Below, in pieces: positions 1-7,028 of a stretch of 14,587 nt of DNA (the stretch's first letter is position 1; each line of letters starts with the position of its first letter). The stretch spans positions 1 to 14,587 of the forward strand of contig JAQYER010000090.1 in assembly GCA_028723545.1 (NCBI GenBank). Direction: 5' to 3'. The notes under the pieces are model-generated. The model had not been told where the DNA came from. It made no database searches and saw nothing but the letters and a program-made list of their open reading frames with translations. Both the position numbers and the translations under genes were made by a program. This DNA is from Caryophanales bacterium (GTDB lineage Bacteria > Bacillota_I > Bacilli_A > RFN20 > CAG-826).

Positions 1-40
1 TTTTTATTAAAATTTTACATTATGTTACAAATGTTAATCA

Positions 41-526
41 TTATTTCAATAATTCAATAATATCTTTTTCAATATCTCTTGGATTTATTGCGGGTTCATA
101 TCTATTAATAACATTACCGTTTTTATCAACTAAGAATTTAGTGAAATTCCATTTAATTCTAGTTGGATTTTCATTAACTGGATCATGTGATTTTAGATAT
201 GTATATAATGGATGTTCTTCTTTTCCATTAACTTTGATTTTTTCAAATTGTGGGAATCCAATTTGGAATCTTAAATAACATGCTTCATGAATTTCTTTTG
301 ATGTTCCTGGAGCCTGATTTAAAAATTGTGAACATGGGAAATCTAATATTTCTAATCCTTCACTATGATATTTTTCATAGAGGTATACTAGATCATCATA
401 TTGTTTGGTAAATCCACATTTTGTTGCGGTGTTAACAATTAATAATACTTTATTTTTATAAATGGAAAAGTCCACTTCATTTCCATCATAATCATTTACC
501 TTTAATTCATATATTGAATTAATCAT
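41..526 (-). CDS. gpx: Glutathione peroxidase family thiol peroxidase (Cys type)
   Basis: Reduces hydrogen or organic peroxides in the cytoplasm; bacterial Cys-type members usually draw electrons from thioredoxin rather than glutathione. The protein has 161 residues, full length for the family. Seen: the active-site stretch TATKCGFTKQY with peroxidatic Cys37, catalytic Gln71 in the block FPCSQFLNQAPGT, and the WNFTKF block with Trp126 and Asn127, so the catalytic Cys/Gln/Trp/Asn set is complete. Cys83 sits where two-cysteine GPx enzymes carry the resolving cysteine, which favours thioredoxin use (inference). The usual GFPCNQF reads DFPCSQF here. The frame is open to an ATG at 541, but AAGGAG at 533-538 lies 6 bases before the ATG at 526, so 526 is the start. 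It follows hrb on the same strand, about 50 bases away, with a terminator-like hairpin between them. It ends in tandem stops TAA TGA. Confidence 0.93.
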   Translation of the reverse strand: MINSIYELKVNDYDGNEVDFSIYKNKVLLIVNTATKCGFTKQYDDLVYLYEKYHSEGLEILDFPCSQFLNQAPGTSKEIHEACYLRFQIGFPQFEKIKVNGKEEHPLYTYLKSHDPVNENPTRIKWNFTKFLVDKNGNVINRYEPAINPRDIEKDIIELLK

Positions 527-547
527 AATTTTCTCCTTCATAAAATA

Positions 548-567
548 AAGCAGTCAAATGACTGCTT
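548..567 (-). terminator. Hairpin between hrb and gpx, terminator-like
   Basis: A perfect 9-bp inverted repeat, AAGCAGTCA-AA-TGACTGCTT, is followed on the minus strand by the U-rich run TATTTTA (541-547). It lies just after the hrb stop and about 6 bases before the gpx Shine-Dalgarno sequence, so it may be an intrinsic terminator of hrb or a leaky attenuator/5' stabilising stem for gpx. The two-base centre means the real loop is probably four or more bases. Confidence 0.7.
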
Positions 568-579
568 CATATTAATTAA

Positions 580-1191
580 TTAGACTGATCTTTTTTCAAA
601 GAAATCAACACCTACTCCGCATACTGGGCAAGTATAATCGGCAGGTAATTCATCATAGTTATATTCGATATAACCACATATTGTACAAACCCACGCTAAT
701 TTGCCATTTTCAGTTTTGACTGGCTTTAATACTTCGTCTTTGTGAGCTTGATAATAATTATATGACATTGGTTCATCATCAGCGTTATTCATATGTGTTT
801 CTAATACTTTACCAATGAAGACTGTGTGAGTGTCATTTTCAATTGAATCAATTTTTTCTAAGACAATATATCCAAGTGTAGTATCCACTACTTTTGTTCC
901 ACTAACTTCAATGACATGTGAATTAGCGAATTTATCATAATCTCTAGATGAATTGAATCCATAAGTTTTGATTAATTCTGAATCATCTTTTTTACCAAAA
1001 ATTGAAATCGCGAATCTATCATTATTATGCATTGAAATATTAGTGTTGTTCTTCTTCATTACGGCGACCGCTAATAAAGGAGAATCACCACCACTTACTT
1101 GACTAACTGCGTCAACAAAGCATCCAGCGTCTTTAGTTGTTAATACATACATTCCGTGTGTTAATTTGTATAATACTTTTTTATCAATCAT
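580..1191 (-). CDS. hrb: Flavin reductase-rubredoxin fusion (high-molecular-weight rubredoxin)
   Basis: A 203-residue cytoplasmic electron carrier. Residues 1-150 resemble the FMN-binding flavin-reductase-like split-barrel domain (start like HGMYVLTTKDAG, and the SQVSGGDSPLLAVAVMKKN core). Residues 165-200 are a rubredoxin with two iron-binding pairs, Cys169/Cys172 (WVCTICGY) and Cys188/Cys191 (CPVCGVGVDFFEK). In known Hrb proteins (Moorella) this fusion passes electrons from NAD(P)H to flavodiiron oxygen/NO reductase, and similar proteins feed peroxide-detoxifying rubrerythrins. No flavodiiron or rubrerythrin gene is in this window, so the partner is unknown. AAGGAGG lies 7 bases before the ATG. 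With gpx downstream it suggests an oxidative-stress unit. The stop is TAATTAATTAA, which closes all three frames. Confidence 0.92.
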   Translation of the reverse strand: MIDKKVLYKLTHGMYVLTTKDAGCFVDAVSQVSGGDSPLLAVAVMKKNNTNISMHNNDRFAISIFGKKDDSELIKTYGFNSSRDYDKFANSHVIEVSGTKVVDTTLGYIVLEKIDSIENDTHTVFIGKVLETHMNNADDEPMSYNYYQAHKDEVLKPVKTENGKLAWVCTICGYIEYNYDELPADYTCPVCGVGVDFFEKRSV

Positions 1192-1397
1192 TGTCTTTCC
1201 TCCTTGAATGACAATATTATTTTATCTCATTATTTCAAATAATGATAAATAAAATGCTTAAAAAATTGAATTAGATAATTAATAGTGATTATTGTTAATA
1301 ATTGTCACTAACAATTAATTGGATAATTTTATTAATTGATATAATCAATATTCAATAAATATGATATAATACGCATTAATTCGAAGGAGGAACGATT
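1192..1397. promoter_or_regulatory. Divergent promoter region hrb / M18 aminopeptidase
   Basis: This 206-base spacer holds control signals for both directions. For the plus strand, TGATATAAT occurs twice (1337-1345 and 1362-1370); the second is well placed for a start near 1377 and a leader carrying AAGGAGG at 1384-1390. No good -35 accompanies it, consistent with an extended -10 promoter. On the hrb side lies the palindrome at 1227-1245, and in the middle an imperfect palindrome at 1283-1310 (TAGTGATTATT / AATAATTGTCACTA). No clear -35/-10 pair could be fixed for hrb. Confidence 0.6.
1227..1245. promoter_or_regulatory. Palindrome upstream of hrb, candidate operator
   Basis: TCATTATT-TCA-AATAATGA is a perfect 8-bp inverted repeat with a 3-base centre, 36 bases upstream of the hrb ATG and in the region where the hrb promoter must lie. 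Its AT-rich, ATTAT/ATAAT character recalls Fur/PerR family boxes, but the spacing (8-3-8) differs from the usual 7-1-7. A regulator is inferred only. Confidence 0.35.
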
Positions 1398-2768
1398 ATG
1401 TATAATAAAAATGCTTGGTCTAAATATGATGAAAACCAATTAAAAGAAGTATTTGAATTTGCTGAACAATATAAACAATTCTTAACATTTGGTAAAACCG
1501 AAAGAAGAGTCGTTACTGAAACAATTAAAATTGCTGAAGAACATGGATTTAAAGATGCTTCTAAATTAGATAAGATTGCTTATGGAGATAAAGTATATTT
1601 TGTTAATAAAAACAAAAACATTGCTTTATATGTCATTGGAAAGCAATCATTAACTAAAGGATTAAATATTTTAGGTGCTCATATTGATTCACCACGCCTA
1701 GATTTAAAACAAAGCCCATTATATGAATCAAAAGGTTTTGCTTTATTAGATACTCATTATTATGGTGGTGTTAAAAAATATCAATGGGTCACTATCCCAC
1801 TTGCCTTATATGGTGTTGTTTGCAAAAAAGATGGAACAGTAATTGATATCGCAATTGGAGATGATGAAAATGATCCAGTTGTTGGCATATCTGATTTATT
1901 AATCCATTTATCAGCCGATCAATTAACTAAACCAGCTAGTAAAGTTATCGAAGGAGAAAACCTTGATGTAACATGTGGATCAATTCCATCATTAGAAGAT
2001 AATAAATCAGTCAAAGCTAATATTTTAAAATTATTAAAAGATAAATATGACTTTGAAGAAGAAGATTTCTTATCAGCGGAAATTGAAGTTGTCCCAGCTG
2101 GAAAATCTCGCGATTATGGTTTAGACCGTTCAATGGTCGCTGGATATGGACATGATGACCGTTGCTGTGCATATACATCTTTAAGAGCAATTTTAGATAT
2201 GGAACCTGGTGAAAGAACTGGTTGTTGCATTTTAGTCGATAAAGAAGAAATTGGCTCTGTTGGTGCGACGGGCGCTCAATCAATGTTCTTTGAAAACACT
2301 ATCGCTTATTTAATTGATAAATTAGAAGGATATAATGATTTAAAAATCCGTCTTGCATTAGAAAATTCTTATATGTTATCAAGCGATGTTTCAGCCGGAT
2401 ATGATCCTTTATTCCCATGTGTAATGGATACTCGTTCAAATAATAATGCTTATTTAGGAAATGGTATTTGCTTTAATAAATACACTGGTTCAAGAGGTAA
2501 ATCTGGTTCTAATGACTGCATGCCTGAATATTTCGCTAAAGTTAGAAAATGCATGGATGATAATGATGTTAATTATCAAACATGTGAACTTGGTAAAGTT
2601 GATCAAGGCGGAGGCGGCACAATCGCATATATCTTAGGCAATAAGAATATGAATGTTGTTGATGCTGGACTTGCTGTATTAAATATGCACGCTCCAATGG
2701 AAATTGTTTCTAAAGCGGATTTATTTGAAGCATATCGCTGTTATCAATCATTCTTATTAATTAAATAA
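1398..2768 (+). CDS. apeA: M18 family aminopeptidase
   Basis: A cytoplasmic zinc metallo-aminopeptidase that removes N-terminal residues (acidic ones in characterised family members) from peptides. It has 456 residues, typical for the bacterial apeA-type branch. The di-zinc centre can be followed through the protein: GAHIDSPRLD (His95, Asp97), GYGHDDRCCAY (Asp253/Asp254), DKEEIGSVGATGAQS (Glu283/Glu284), SSDVSAGYDP (Asp330) and NMHAPMEIVSKADL (His431). The GGGGTIA loop (404-410) is also characteristic. AAGGAGG at 1384-1390 stands 7 bases before the ATG, and TGATATAAT at 1362-1370 is the likely -10. It is a single-gene unit, divergent from hrb and closed by a strong hairpin. Its likely role is peptide catabolism in an amino-acid-using anaerobe. 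The stop lies in TAATTAA. Confidence 0.95.
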   Translation: MYNKNAWSKYDENQLKEVFEFAEQYKQFLTFGKTERRVVTETIKIAEEHGFKDASKLDKIAYGDKVYFVNKNKNIALYVIGKQSLTKGLNILGAHIDSPRLDLKQSPLYESKGFALLDTHYYGGVKKYQWVTIPLALYGVVCKKDGTVIDIAIGDDENDPVVGISDLLIHLSADQLTKPASKVIEGENLDVTCGSIPSLEDNKSVKANILKLLKDKYDFEEEDFLSAEIEVVPAGKSRDYGLDRSMVAGYGHDDRCCAYTSLRAILDMEPGERTGCCILVDKEEIGSVGATGAQSMFFENTIAYLIDKLEGYNDLKIRLALENSYMLSSDVSAGYDPLFPCVMDTRSNNNAYLGNGICFNKYTGSRGKSGSNDCMPEYFAKVRKCMDDNDVNYQTCELGKVDQGGGGTIAYILGNKNMNVVDAGLAVLNMHAPMEIVSKADLFEAYRCYQSFLLIK

Positions 2769-2780
2769 TTAATATATAGC

Positions 2781-2813
2781 AAAAATATCCTATATAACGA
2801 TAGGATATTTTTT
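2781..2813. terminator. Bidirectional intrinsic terminator
   Basis: ATATCCTAT (2785-2793) pairs with ATAGGATAT (2800-2808) around a 6-base loop and is flanked by A-tracts on the left and T-tracts on the right. It therefore works in both directions, ending the M18 gene from the left and the dehydrogenase gene from the right. Confidence 0.9.
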
Positions 2814-2841
2814 GTTTATTTAAATAATTAATTATCTTGTT

Positions 2842-3897
2842 TTAGAAGCATTTTAATTTTTTGTTTTTCTTACAATTTTCAATATTTCCACAATGATAAC
2901 AAATTTCATTTTGTGAAGTTGATACTGATTGATAATTTAAAATGTTTTCAATTGTCGTATTAGCAATATTATTTAATGCTTCTTTAGTTAAATATGCTTG
3001 ATGGGATGTTAATATGACATTTGGCATCGTGATTAATCTCGCTAAAGTGTCATCATTTAATATATGACCACTTTTATCAGTAAAGAAGATATCTGATTCT
3101 TCTTCATATACATCCAAGCATGCTGCGCCAATCTTACGTGATTTAATACCTTCTAATAAGTCATTTGAATTAATTAATCCACCACGAGATGTATTTAAGA
3201 TAATGACTCCTTTTTTCATCATATCGATTGTGTTTTTATTAATCATATGACGGTTTTCATTAGTTAATGGACAATGAAGGGAAATAATATCGCAAGTCTT
3301 ATATATTTCTTCTAATGAACAATAATTAACATCTAAATTTGGATCAATAAATTTATCATATGCTTTGATATTCATTCCAAATCCTCTTGCGATATTAATC
3401 ATACATTTACCGATTTTACCAGTTCCGATAATTCCAATTGTTTTATTAAATAAATCTTCACCAACTAAACCTGATAATGAGAAATTATTATCTTTGGTGC
3501 GGATATAAGCTTTATGAATTCTTCGAATGGAAGTTAATAACATTGCGAATGTATGTTCCGCAACTGCGTTAGGTGAATATGATGGAACGCGTAATACGTG
3601 GATTTTATTAAAACAATATTCGACATCAACATTGTTGTATCCAGCGCATCTTAAAGCGATTACTTTAATATTATTTTCATATAAAATATCAATGACATCT
3701 TTATCAACTGTATCATTAACGAAAACACATACAACATCATATCCTTTTGCTAATATCGCTGTATGTTTATTTAATTTAGTTTCAAGATATGTAAAAGATA
3801 TTTTATTTTCTTCTTGATTTATTTTTTCTAAGACGATGTTAAAAGATTCGATATCATATGGTTTAGAATCGTACATTATTACTTTTATTAATCCCAT
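2842..3897 (-). CDS. ldhA: D-2-hydroxyacid dehydrogenase, probable D-lactate dehydrogenase, with Cys-rich tail
   Basis: A cytoplasmic NAD-dependent enzyme expected to reduce pyruvate to D-lactate, re-oxidising NADH in fermentation. Seen: the Rossmann motif GIIGTGKIG (155-163), Asp181 at the end of the next strand (favours NAD over NADP), the catalytic block NTSRGGLINS with Arg238, the acidic block VYEEESD with Glu267, and SHQAYLTKEA with His299. The AYDKF, CDIISLHCPLT and NENRHMIN blocks match the LdhA branch. The body ends near residue 330; an extra tail carries Cys333, Cys336, Cys342 and Cys350 (with His335), not found in the classical LdhA enzymes I know. AAAGGAG lies about 10 bases before the ATG. 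A good promoter sits upstream with a palindrome across it. A different 2-ketoacid substrate is possible. Confidence 0.9.
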   Translation of the reverse strand: MGLIKVIMYDSKPYDIESFNIVLEKINQEENKISFTYLETKLNKHTAILAKGYDVVCVFVNDTVDKDVIDILYENNIKVIALRCAGYNNVDVEYCFNKIHVLRVPSYSPNAVAEHTFAMLLTSIRRIHKAYIRTKDNNFSLSGLVGEDLFNKTIGIIGTGKIGKCMINIARGFGMNIKAYDKFIDPNLDVNYCSLEEIYKTCDIISLHCPLTNENRHMINKNTIDMMKKGVIILNTSRGGLINSNDLLEGIKSRKIGAACLDVYEEESDIFFTDKSGHILNDDTLARLITMPNVILTSHQAYLTKEALNNIANTTIENILNYQSVSTSQNEICYHCGNIENCKKNKKLKCF

Positions 3898-3923
3898 AAT
3901 TTTTTAACTCCTTTATTTTTATA

Positions 3924-3952
3924 ATAATATATTTTTGAGCAAATAAGCTCAA
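3924..3952 (-). promoter_or_regulatory. Promoter of the D-lactate dehydrogenase gene
   Basis: Read on the minus strand: -35 TTGAGC (3952-3947), a 17-base spacer, and -10 TATTAT (3929-3924). The start should fall near 3917, giving a leader of about 20 bases that contains the AAAGGAG ribosome site. Confidence 0.6.
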
Positions 3953-3953
3953 A
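3934..3953. promoter_or_regulatory. Palindrome covering the ldhA -35 and spacer, candidate operator
   Basis: TTTGAGC-AAATAA-GCTCAAA is a perfect 7-bp inverted repeat with a 6-base centre. It covers the -35 element and most of the spacer of the dehydrogenase promoter, the usual place for a repressor site. There is no T-tract fit to a transcribed gene, so it is not a terminator. It does not match the Rex consensus (TTGTGAA-like), though Rex often controls such genes. Confidence 0.5.
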
Positions 3954-3985
3954 TATATGCTTTTTATATATTATTAATTATTTTT

Positions 3986-3994
3986 TGATATAAT
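3986..3994 (+). promoter_or_regulatory. Extended -10 promoter of the Sel1-like gene
   Basis: TGATATAAT ends 20 bases before the ATG at 4015. Transcription would begin near 4001, right at GAGG (4002-4005), so the leader is only about 14 bases. No convincing -35 is seen. Confidence 0.6.
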
Positions 3995-4014
3995 TTCAAA
4001 TGAGGTAAATATTT

Positions 4015-5592
4015 ATGGACTTTGGTTATTATTTTTTAATTCGCGATTATGAAGATGAGGAAATTAATTTAAAAAAAGGACACGCAGTTTATGTTATTCA
4101 AATCGAAGATGGTTTTGCTAAAACATCTTCTGGTGCGATTATTGACATAAAATGGTTAAAACGAGCGGAAGATATTAAAGTTAATAAAAACGAATTATTT
4201 AAGAAAATCATTAAAGTTGATGTAATCGCGAATTATTATTGCGAAGAAAAAGTCGATTTTAATATTGAAGATTTATTATATGCAATTGAACAATGCGATG
4301 AAGATGATGATTATTTTGAAAGATTATATCCACAAATCGTTTATTATGCGAAAAACTCTTTCGAATTATTTCCTAAAGAAAATCCTAATTTAAGTTTACC
4401 TATTCCTAATATTTTATTAACGACTGTTTTATGTGCAAATAATTGTCTTAACCATTTAAGCAAAGAAGAAGCGATTAAATTATGTAATCAAGCATTAATT
4501 ATTATGAAAGATCCTTTTGATGTTGATTCATATCCTGATTGCATAATTAGAACAATCGCTAAAGCGGCGGATAAAAATTTTTTAAACAATATTGCAAAAA
4601 ATAATAATTTAGTAAATCTATATAATGATTTGATGGATAAAGGATGCCAAAATGGTATTGAAGAATGCGTTTCAAATATTGCTTATGAAAATTATGAAGG
4701 CTCCCCTATTAACGAGCCTAATTATAGAGTCGCTAAAACATATTTATTAAAATTATTGAATGAATATGAAGATCCAGGCGCCGCGAATACATTAGGATAT
4801 TTACATTATTATTACGATGATAGTGTTGACCATTTTAAAAAAGCTTTTGAATATTTTTCTATCGGTGCATTAGCAAAACATCCAGAATCAATATATAAAT
4901 GCTCTGATATTTTAAAAGGAGGTTATTTAGGATATAAAAACCTTTCTTTAGCGTTCGATATTGTTGATGATTTATTTATTAACCAATATTTTTCTTTATG
5001 TAAAGATAACTTTTATACCTCCAAATTAGCGGATGTTGCGTTAAGATTATCAGCATTTCACGCTGAATGTGAAATTGAAAATGCCGACATAGTTATTGGC
5101 TCCATATTAGCTTTAATCGCTAAAAAAGCGATTGAATTAAGAATGGACCATATGGATTATATTGGGGATGAATCTGTTTATAAAAGCATTAACGGATTAA
5201 TCGCTTGTTATAAATATGAAAACATTATTGAAGATATTCCATATTTAAGCATTAATGAAATGCTTCGTTGGACTATTGCGGTTAATCATGATAATTATGA
5301 AATAAGACATAGATTATATAAAAATGTCTTTCATATTATATTAAAATCTAAAATACCTCATATGATCATTCCTTGCTTAGAAGAAAAAAGAGCGATTGAT
5401 CTCGATACATTGACTTTTATTATAAAGGGAAATGTTAATATATACGCAATCGAATTAGCGATTCATGAAACAATTAAAGATATGTTTATTGATGATAATC
5501 AACATTTAATTATTAGGTCCGCTAGAAGTGAATATGATCTAGGTGTTGTCGATTATAAATACAAATATATCGAGAAAGTCGATAAAGATTAA
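4015..5592 (+). CDS. Sel1/TPR-like helical-repeat protein, function unknown
   Basis: A 525-residue protein without signal peptide or membrane segment, so probably cytoplasmic. The N-terminal 50 residues look like a small beta-rich domain (LKKGHAVYVIQIEDGFAKTS). The rest is helical; residues about 255-325 resemble Sel1-like repeats, with the spacing of AANTLGYLHYYYDDS, the FKKAFEYFSIGALAKHPES repeat and then LKGGYLGYKNLSLAFDIV. Sel1/TPR solenoids usually act as protein-binding scaffolds. The last 200 residues match nothing I recognise. GAGG lies 9 bases before the ATG. It is a lone gene, divergent from ldhA and convergent with the DUF697 gene, with only 18 bases between the two stop codons and no clear terminator. 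Its partner cannot be told from context. Confidence 0.75.
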   Translation: MDFGYYFLIRDYEDEEINLKKGHAVYVIQIEDGFAKTSSGAIIDIKWLKRAEDIKVNKNELFKKIIKVDVIANYYCEEKVDFNIEDLLYAIEQCDEDDDYFERLYPQIVYYAKNSFELFPKENPNLSLPIPNILLTTVLCANNCLNHLSKEEAIKLCNQALIIMKDPFDVDSYPDCIIRTIAKAADKNFLNNIAKNNNLVNLYNDLMDKGCQNGIEECVSNIAYENYEGSPINEPNYRVAKTYLLKLLNEYEDPGAANTLGYLHYYYDDSVDHFKKAFEYFSIGALAKHPESIYKCSDILKGGYLGYKNLSLAFDIVDDLFINQYFSLCKDNFYTSKLADVALRLSAFHAECEIENADIVIGSILALIAKKAIELRMDHMDYIGDESVYKSINGLIACYKYENIIEDIPYLSINEMLRWTIAVNHDNYEIRHRLYKNVFHIILKSKIPHMIIPCLEEKRAIDLDTLTFIIKGNVNIYAIELAIHETIKDMFIDDNQHLIIRSARSEYDLGVVDYKYKYIEKVDKD

Positions 5593-5610
5593 TTATTTTT
5601 ATTATTCTTT

Positions 5611-6783
5611 TTAAAAAAAGTGTTTCTTCTTTGGTTGATTTTCTTTTTTATCCACTACTTCGATATTTTCTTTATTGATTATTTCGGTTTCTTTCTTTTC
5701 TTCTTTGGATTTGATAATTAATTCATTTTTAATTTCATTATTTAAATTTTTAATAATGTTTGGATTGGTTGGAATTTCAAGTTCTTCAATTGAATCAATA
5801 TATTGTCTAAATAATTCTTGGAAGCGATATTCTTTAATTAATGTTAAGATTGTTTGTCTTCCAACTAAATAAGTCATTACACCATTTCCTAAAAATTGGG
5901 CACCCATATCTAAAACAGATCCAAATAATTGAACGATTAAATTCGATGAATCTTTTCTTAATATTTTGGACGCTAAAACGGTGCCTTTAGGAAGTGTATT
6001 AAGTCCAATAGACAAACACACTCCTTTAATAATTTTAATCATTAAAGCGTTCATTTCTTTATTTGTCGGTCTAAATCCATATAACCAGACAAGGTCTTTA
6101 ATTAATTGCATGTCTTTGACCACAACAATACCAATATCAACAATTGCGTCTTGTGATAAAGCTGTTAACGCTCCACAAGATATCGATCTTTTCCAAATAA
6201 GAGATTGGGCTTTTTTATAAATAACACCATTTCTACGGAATAAATAATAAACATGTTCCGCTACTTCTTTAGATAATGGTGATTTATAATTTGGAACATT
6301 ATTTTTCTTGCATAATAATTGTTCTAATGATGTTAATGATTCAATTTCTTCTTTTTTCTTGGTATATAAGCCATTTATCGCTTTAGCTTGATTAACAATA
6401 TTGTTAGCAATTTCCCACCTAACAATATTGTTTTTGCGTTCAGAATTGATATTTCGACGATCTTTATTGAAATTTAAATCAAATGTTGGTTTGACATATA
6501 TTTCTGAAATTAATAAAAAGAAACAAATTGAATAAGTTAAAAATAATAATATTCCAACAACAATACCCGGAATTGGCCATTTATCATAAATCGCTAAAGC
6601 GATATTGAAAAATAATCCTAATCCAAATATATATAAAATAATTGTTAACAATATTACAATGGCTTTATATTTTTTATATTGTTTATCTTTTTTAACTTCT
6701 TCTTGATAATTAGCGAATTCTAATTCTTCATTATCTTGTTTCATTGATTGATAATTTTTATTTATTATTTGATTTTTATTCAT
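5611..6783 (-). CDS. DUF697/YcjF-like membrane protein
   Basis: A 390-residue membrane protein of unknown function. Residues 1-40 are polar and charged. Two transmembrane segments follow (about 41-66 and 71-95), forming a hairpin. Residues about 200-320 resemble DUF697, seen in YcjF and GTPase-associated proteins: LSQDAIVDIGIVVVKDMQLI, then LVWLYGFRPTNKEMNALM, and amphipathic hydrophobic helices at 250-305. The C-terminal 50 residues are Glu/Lys-rich and disordered-looking, ending in KKKHFF. DUF697 proteins often pair with an Era/YcjX-type GTPase, but none is in this window. It lies 5 bases after the stop of the 77-residue gene with no close Shine-Dalgarno (AAGGA is about 16 bases away), so translation is probably coupled to that gene. 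The ATG at 6744 is a less likely start. Confidence 0.7.
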   Translation of the reverse strand: MNKNQIINKNYQSMKQDNEELEFANYQEEVKKDKQYKKYKAIVILLTIILYIFGLGLFFNIALAIYDKWPIPGIVVGILLFLTYSICFFLLISEIYVKPTFDLNFNKDRRNINSERKNNIVRWEIANNIVNQAKAINGLYTKKKEEIESLTSLEQLLCKKNNVPNYKSPLSKEVAEHVYYLFRRNGVIYKKAQSLIWKRSISCGALTALSQDAIVDIGIVVVKDMQLIKDLVWLYGFRPTNKEMNALMIKIIKGVCLSIGLNTLPKGTVLASKILRKDSSNLIVQLFGSVLDMGAQFLGNGVMTYLVGRQTILTLIKEYRFQELFRQYIDSIEELEIPTNPNIIKNLNNEIKNELIIKSKEEKKETEIINKENIEVVDKKENQPKKKHFF

Positions 6784-6788
6784 ATTAA

Positions 6789-7022
6789 TTAATATCTTTT
6801 CCTTACATAGACTATATCTTCTTCTTGAACATCATTAATAATTGCTGGACATTCTCCACCGATTTGAATTTGATAAATTACTTTACCCAATTCATCTTGT
6901 TTCATCGAATAAACAAATCCAGGACGAATTTCTCCTCGATATTTAAAATTAACTTGTTCTCCTAAGAAATATTTATTATTGGTAACTTTAATTGCTTTTT
7001 TCTTTTTAAATCTAAAACACAT
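6789..7022 (-). CDS. Small conserved-looking hypothetical protein (77 aa)
   Basis: No family recognised with confidence. The first 15 residues are very basic (FKKKKAIK); the remainder has the look of a small beta-barrel, SH3/KOW-like: YFLGEQVNFKYRGEIRPGF, a turn, then IYQIQIGGECPAI and an acidic EEDIVYV end. It contains no membrane segment. It is the first gene of an operon with the DUF697 membrane protein, 5 bases apart. It has no Shine-Dalgarno; TGATATAAT ends only 6 bases before its ATG, so the transcript should begin at or within a base or two of the ATG. The reading frame is supported by this promoter, the coupled junction and the TAATTAA stop context shared with other genes. Confidence 0.7.
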   Translation of the reverse strand: MCFRFKKKKAIKVTNNKYFLGEQVNFKYRGEIRPGFVYSMKQDELGKVIYQIQIGGECPAIINDVQEEDIVYVRKRY

Positions 7023-7028
7023 GTTTAA

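Noticed and set aside
527..541. N-terminal extension of gpx starting at the ATG at 541
   Set aside because: The ATG-AAG-GAG codons are the Shine-Dalgarno sequence of the ATG at 526, which also fits the family's N-terminus better.
2017..2283. 88-residue frame on the minus strand inside the M18 gene
   Set aside because: Shadow of a well-identified enzyme gene; no ribosome site and no recognisable protein.
3527..3817. 96-residue frame on the plus strand inside ldhA
   Set aside because: Antisense to a gene with intact catalytic motifs; composition is not protein-like.
3934..3953. Rex operator or terminator upstream of ldhA
   Set aside because: The half-sites TTTGAGC do not match the Rex consensus, and the position upstream of both divergent starts excludes a terminator.
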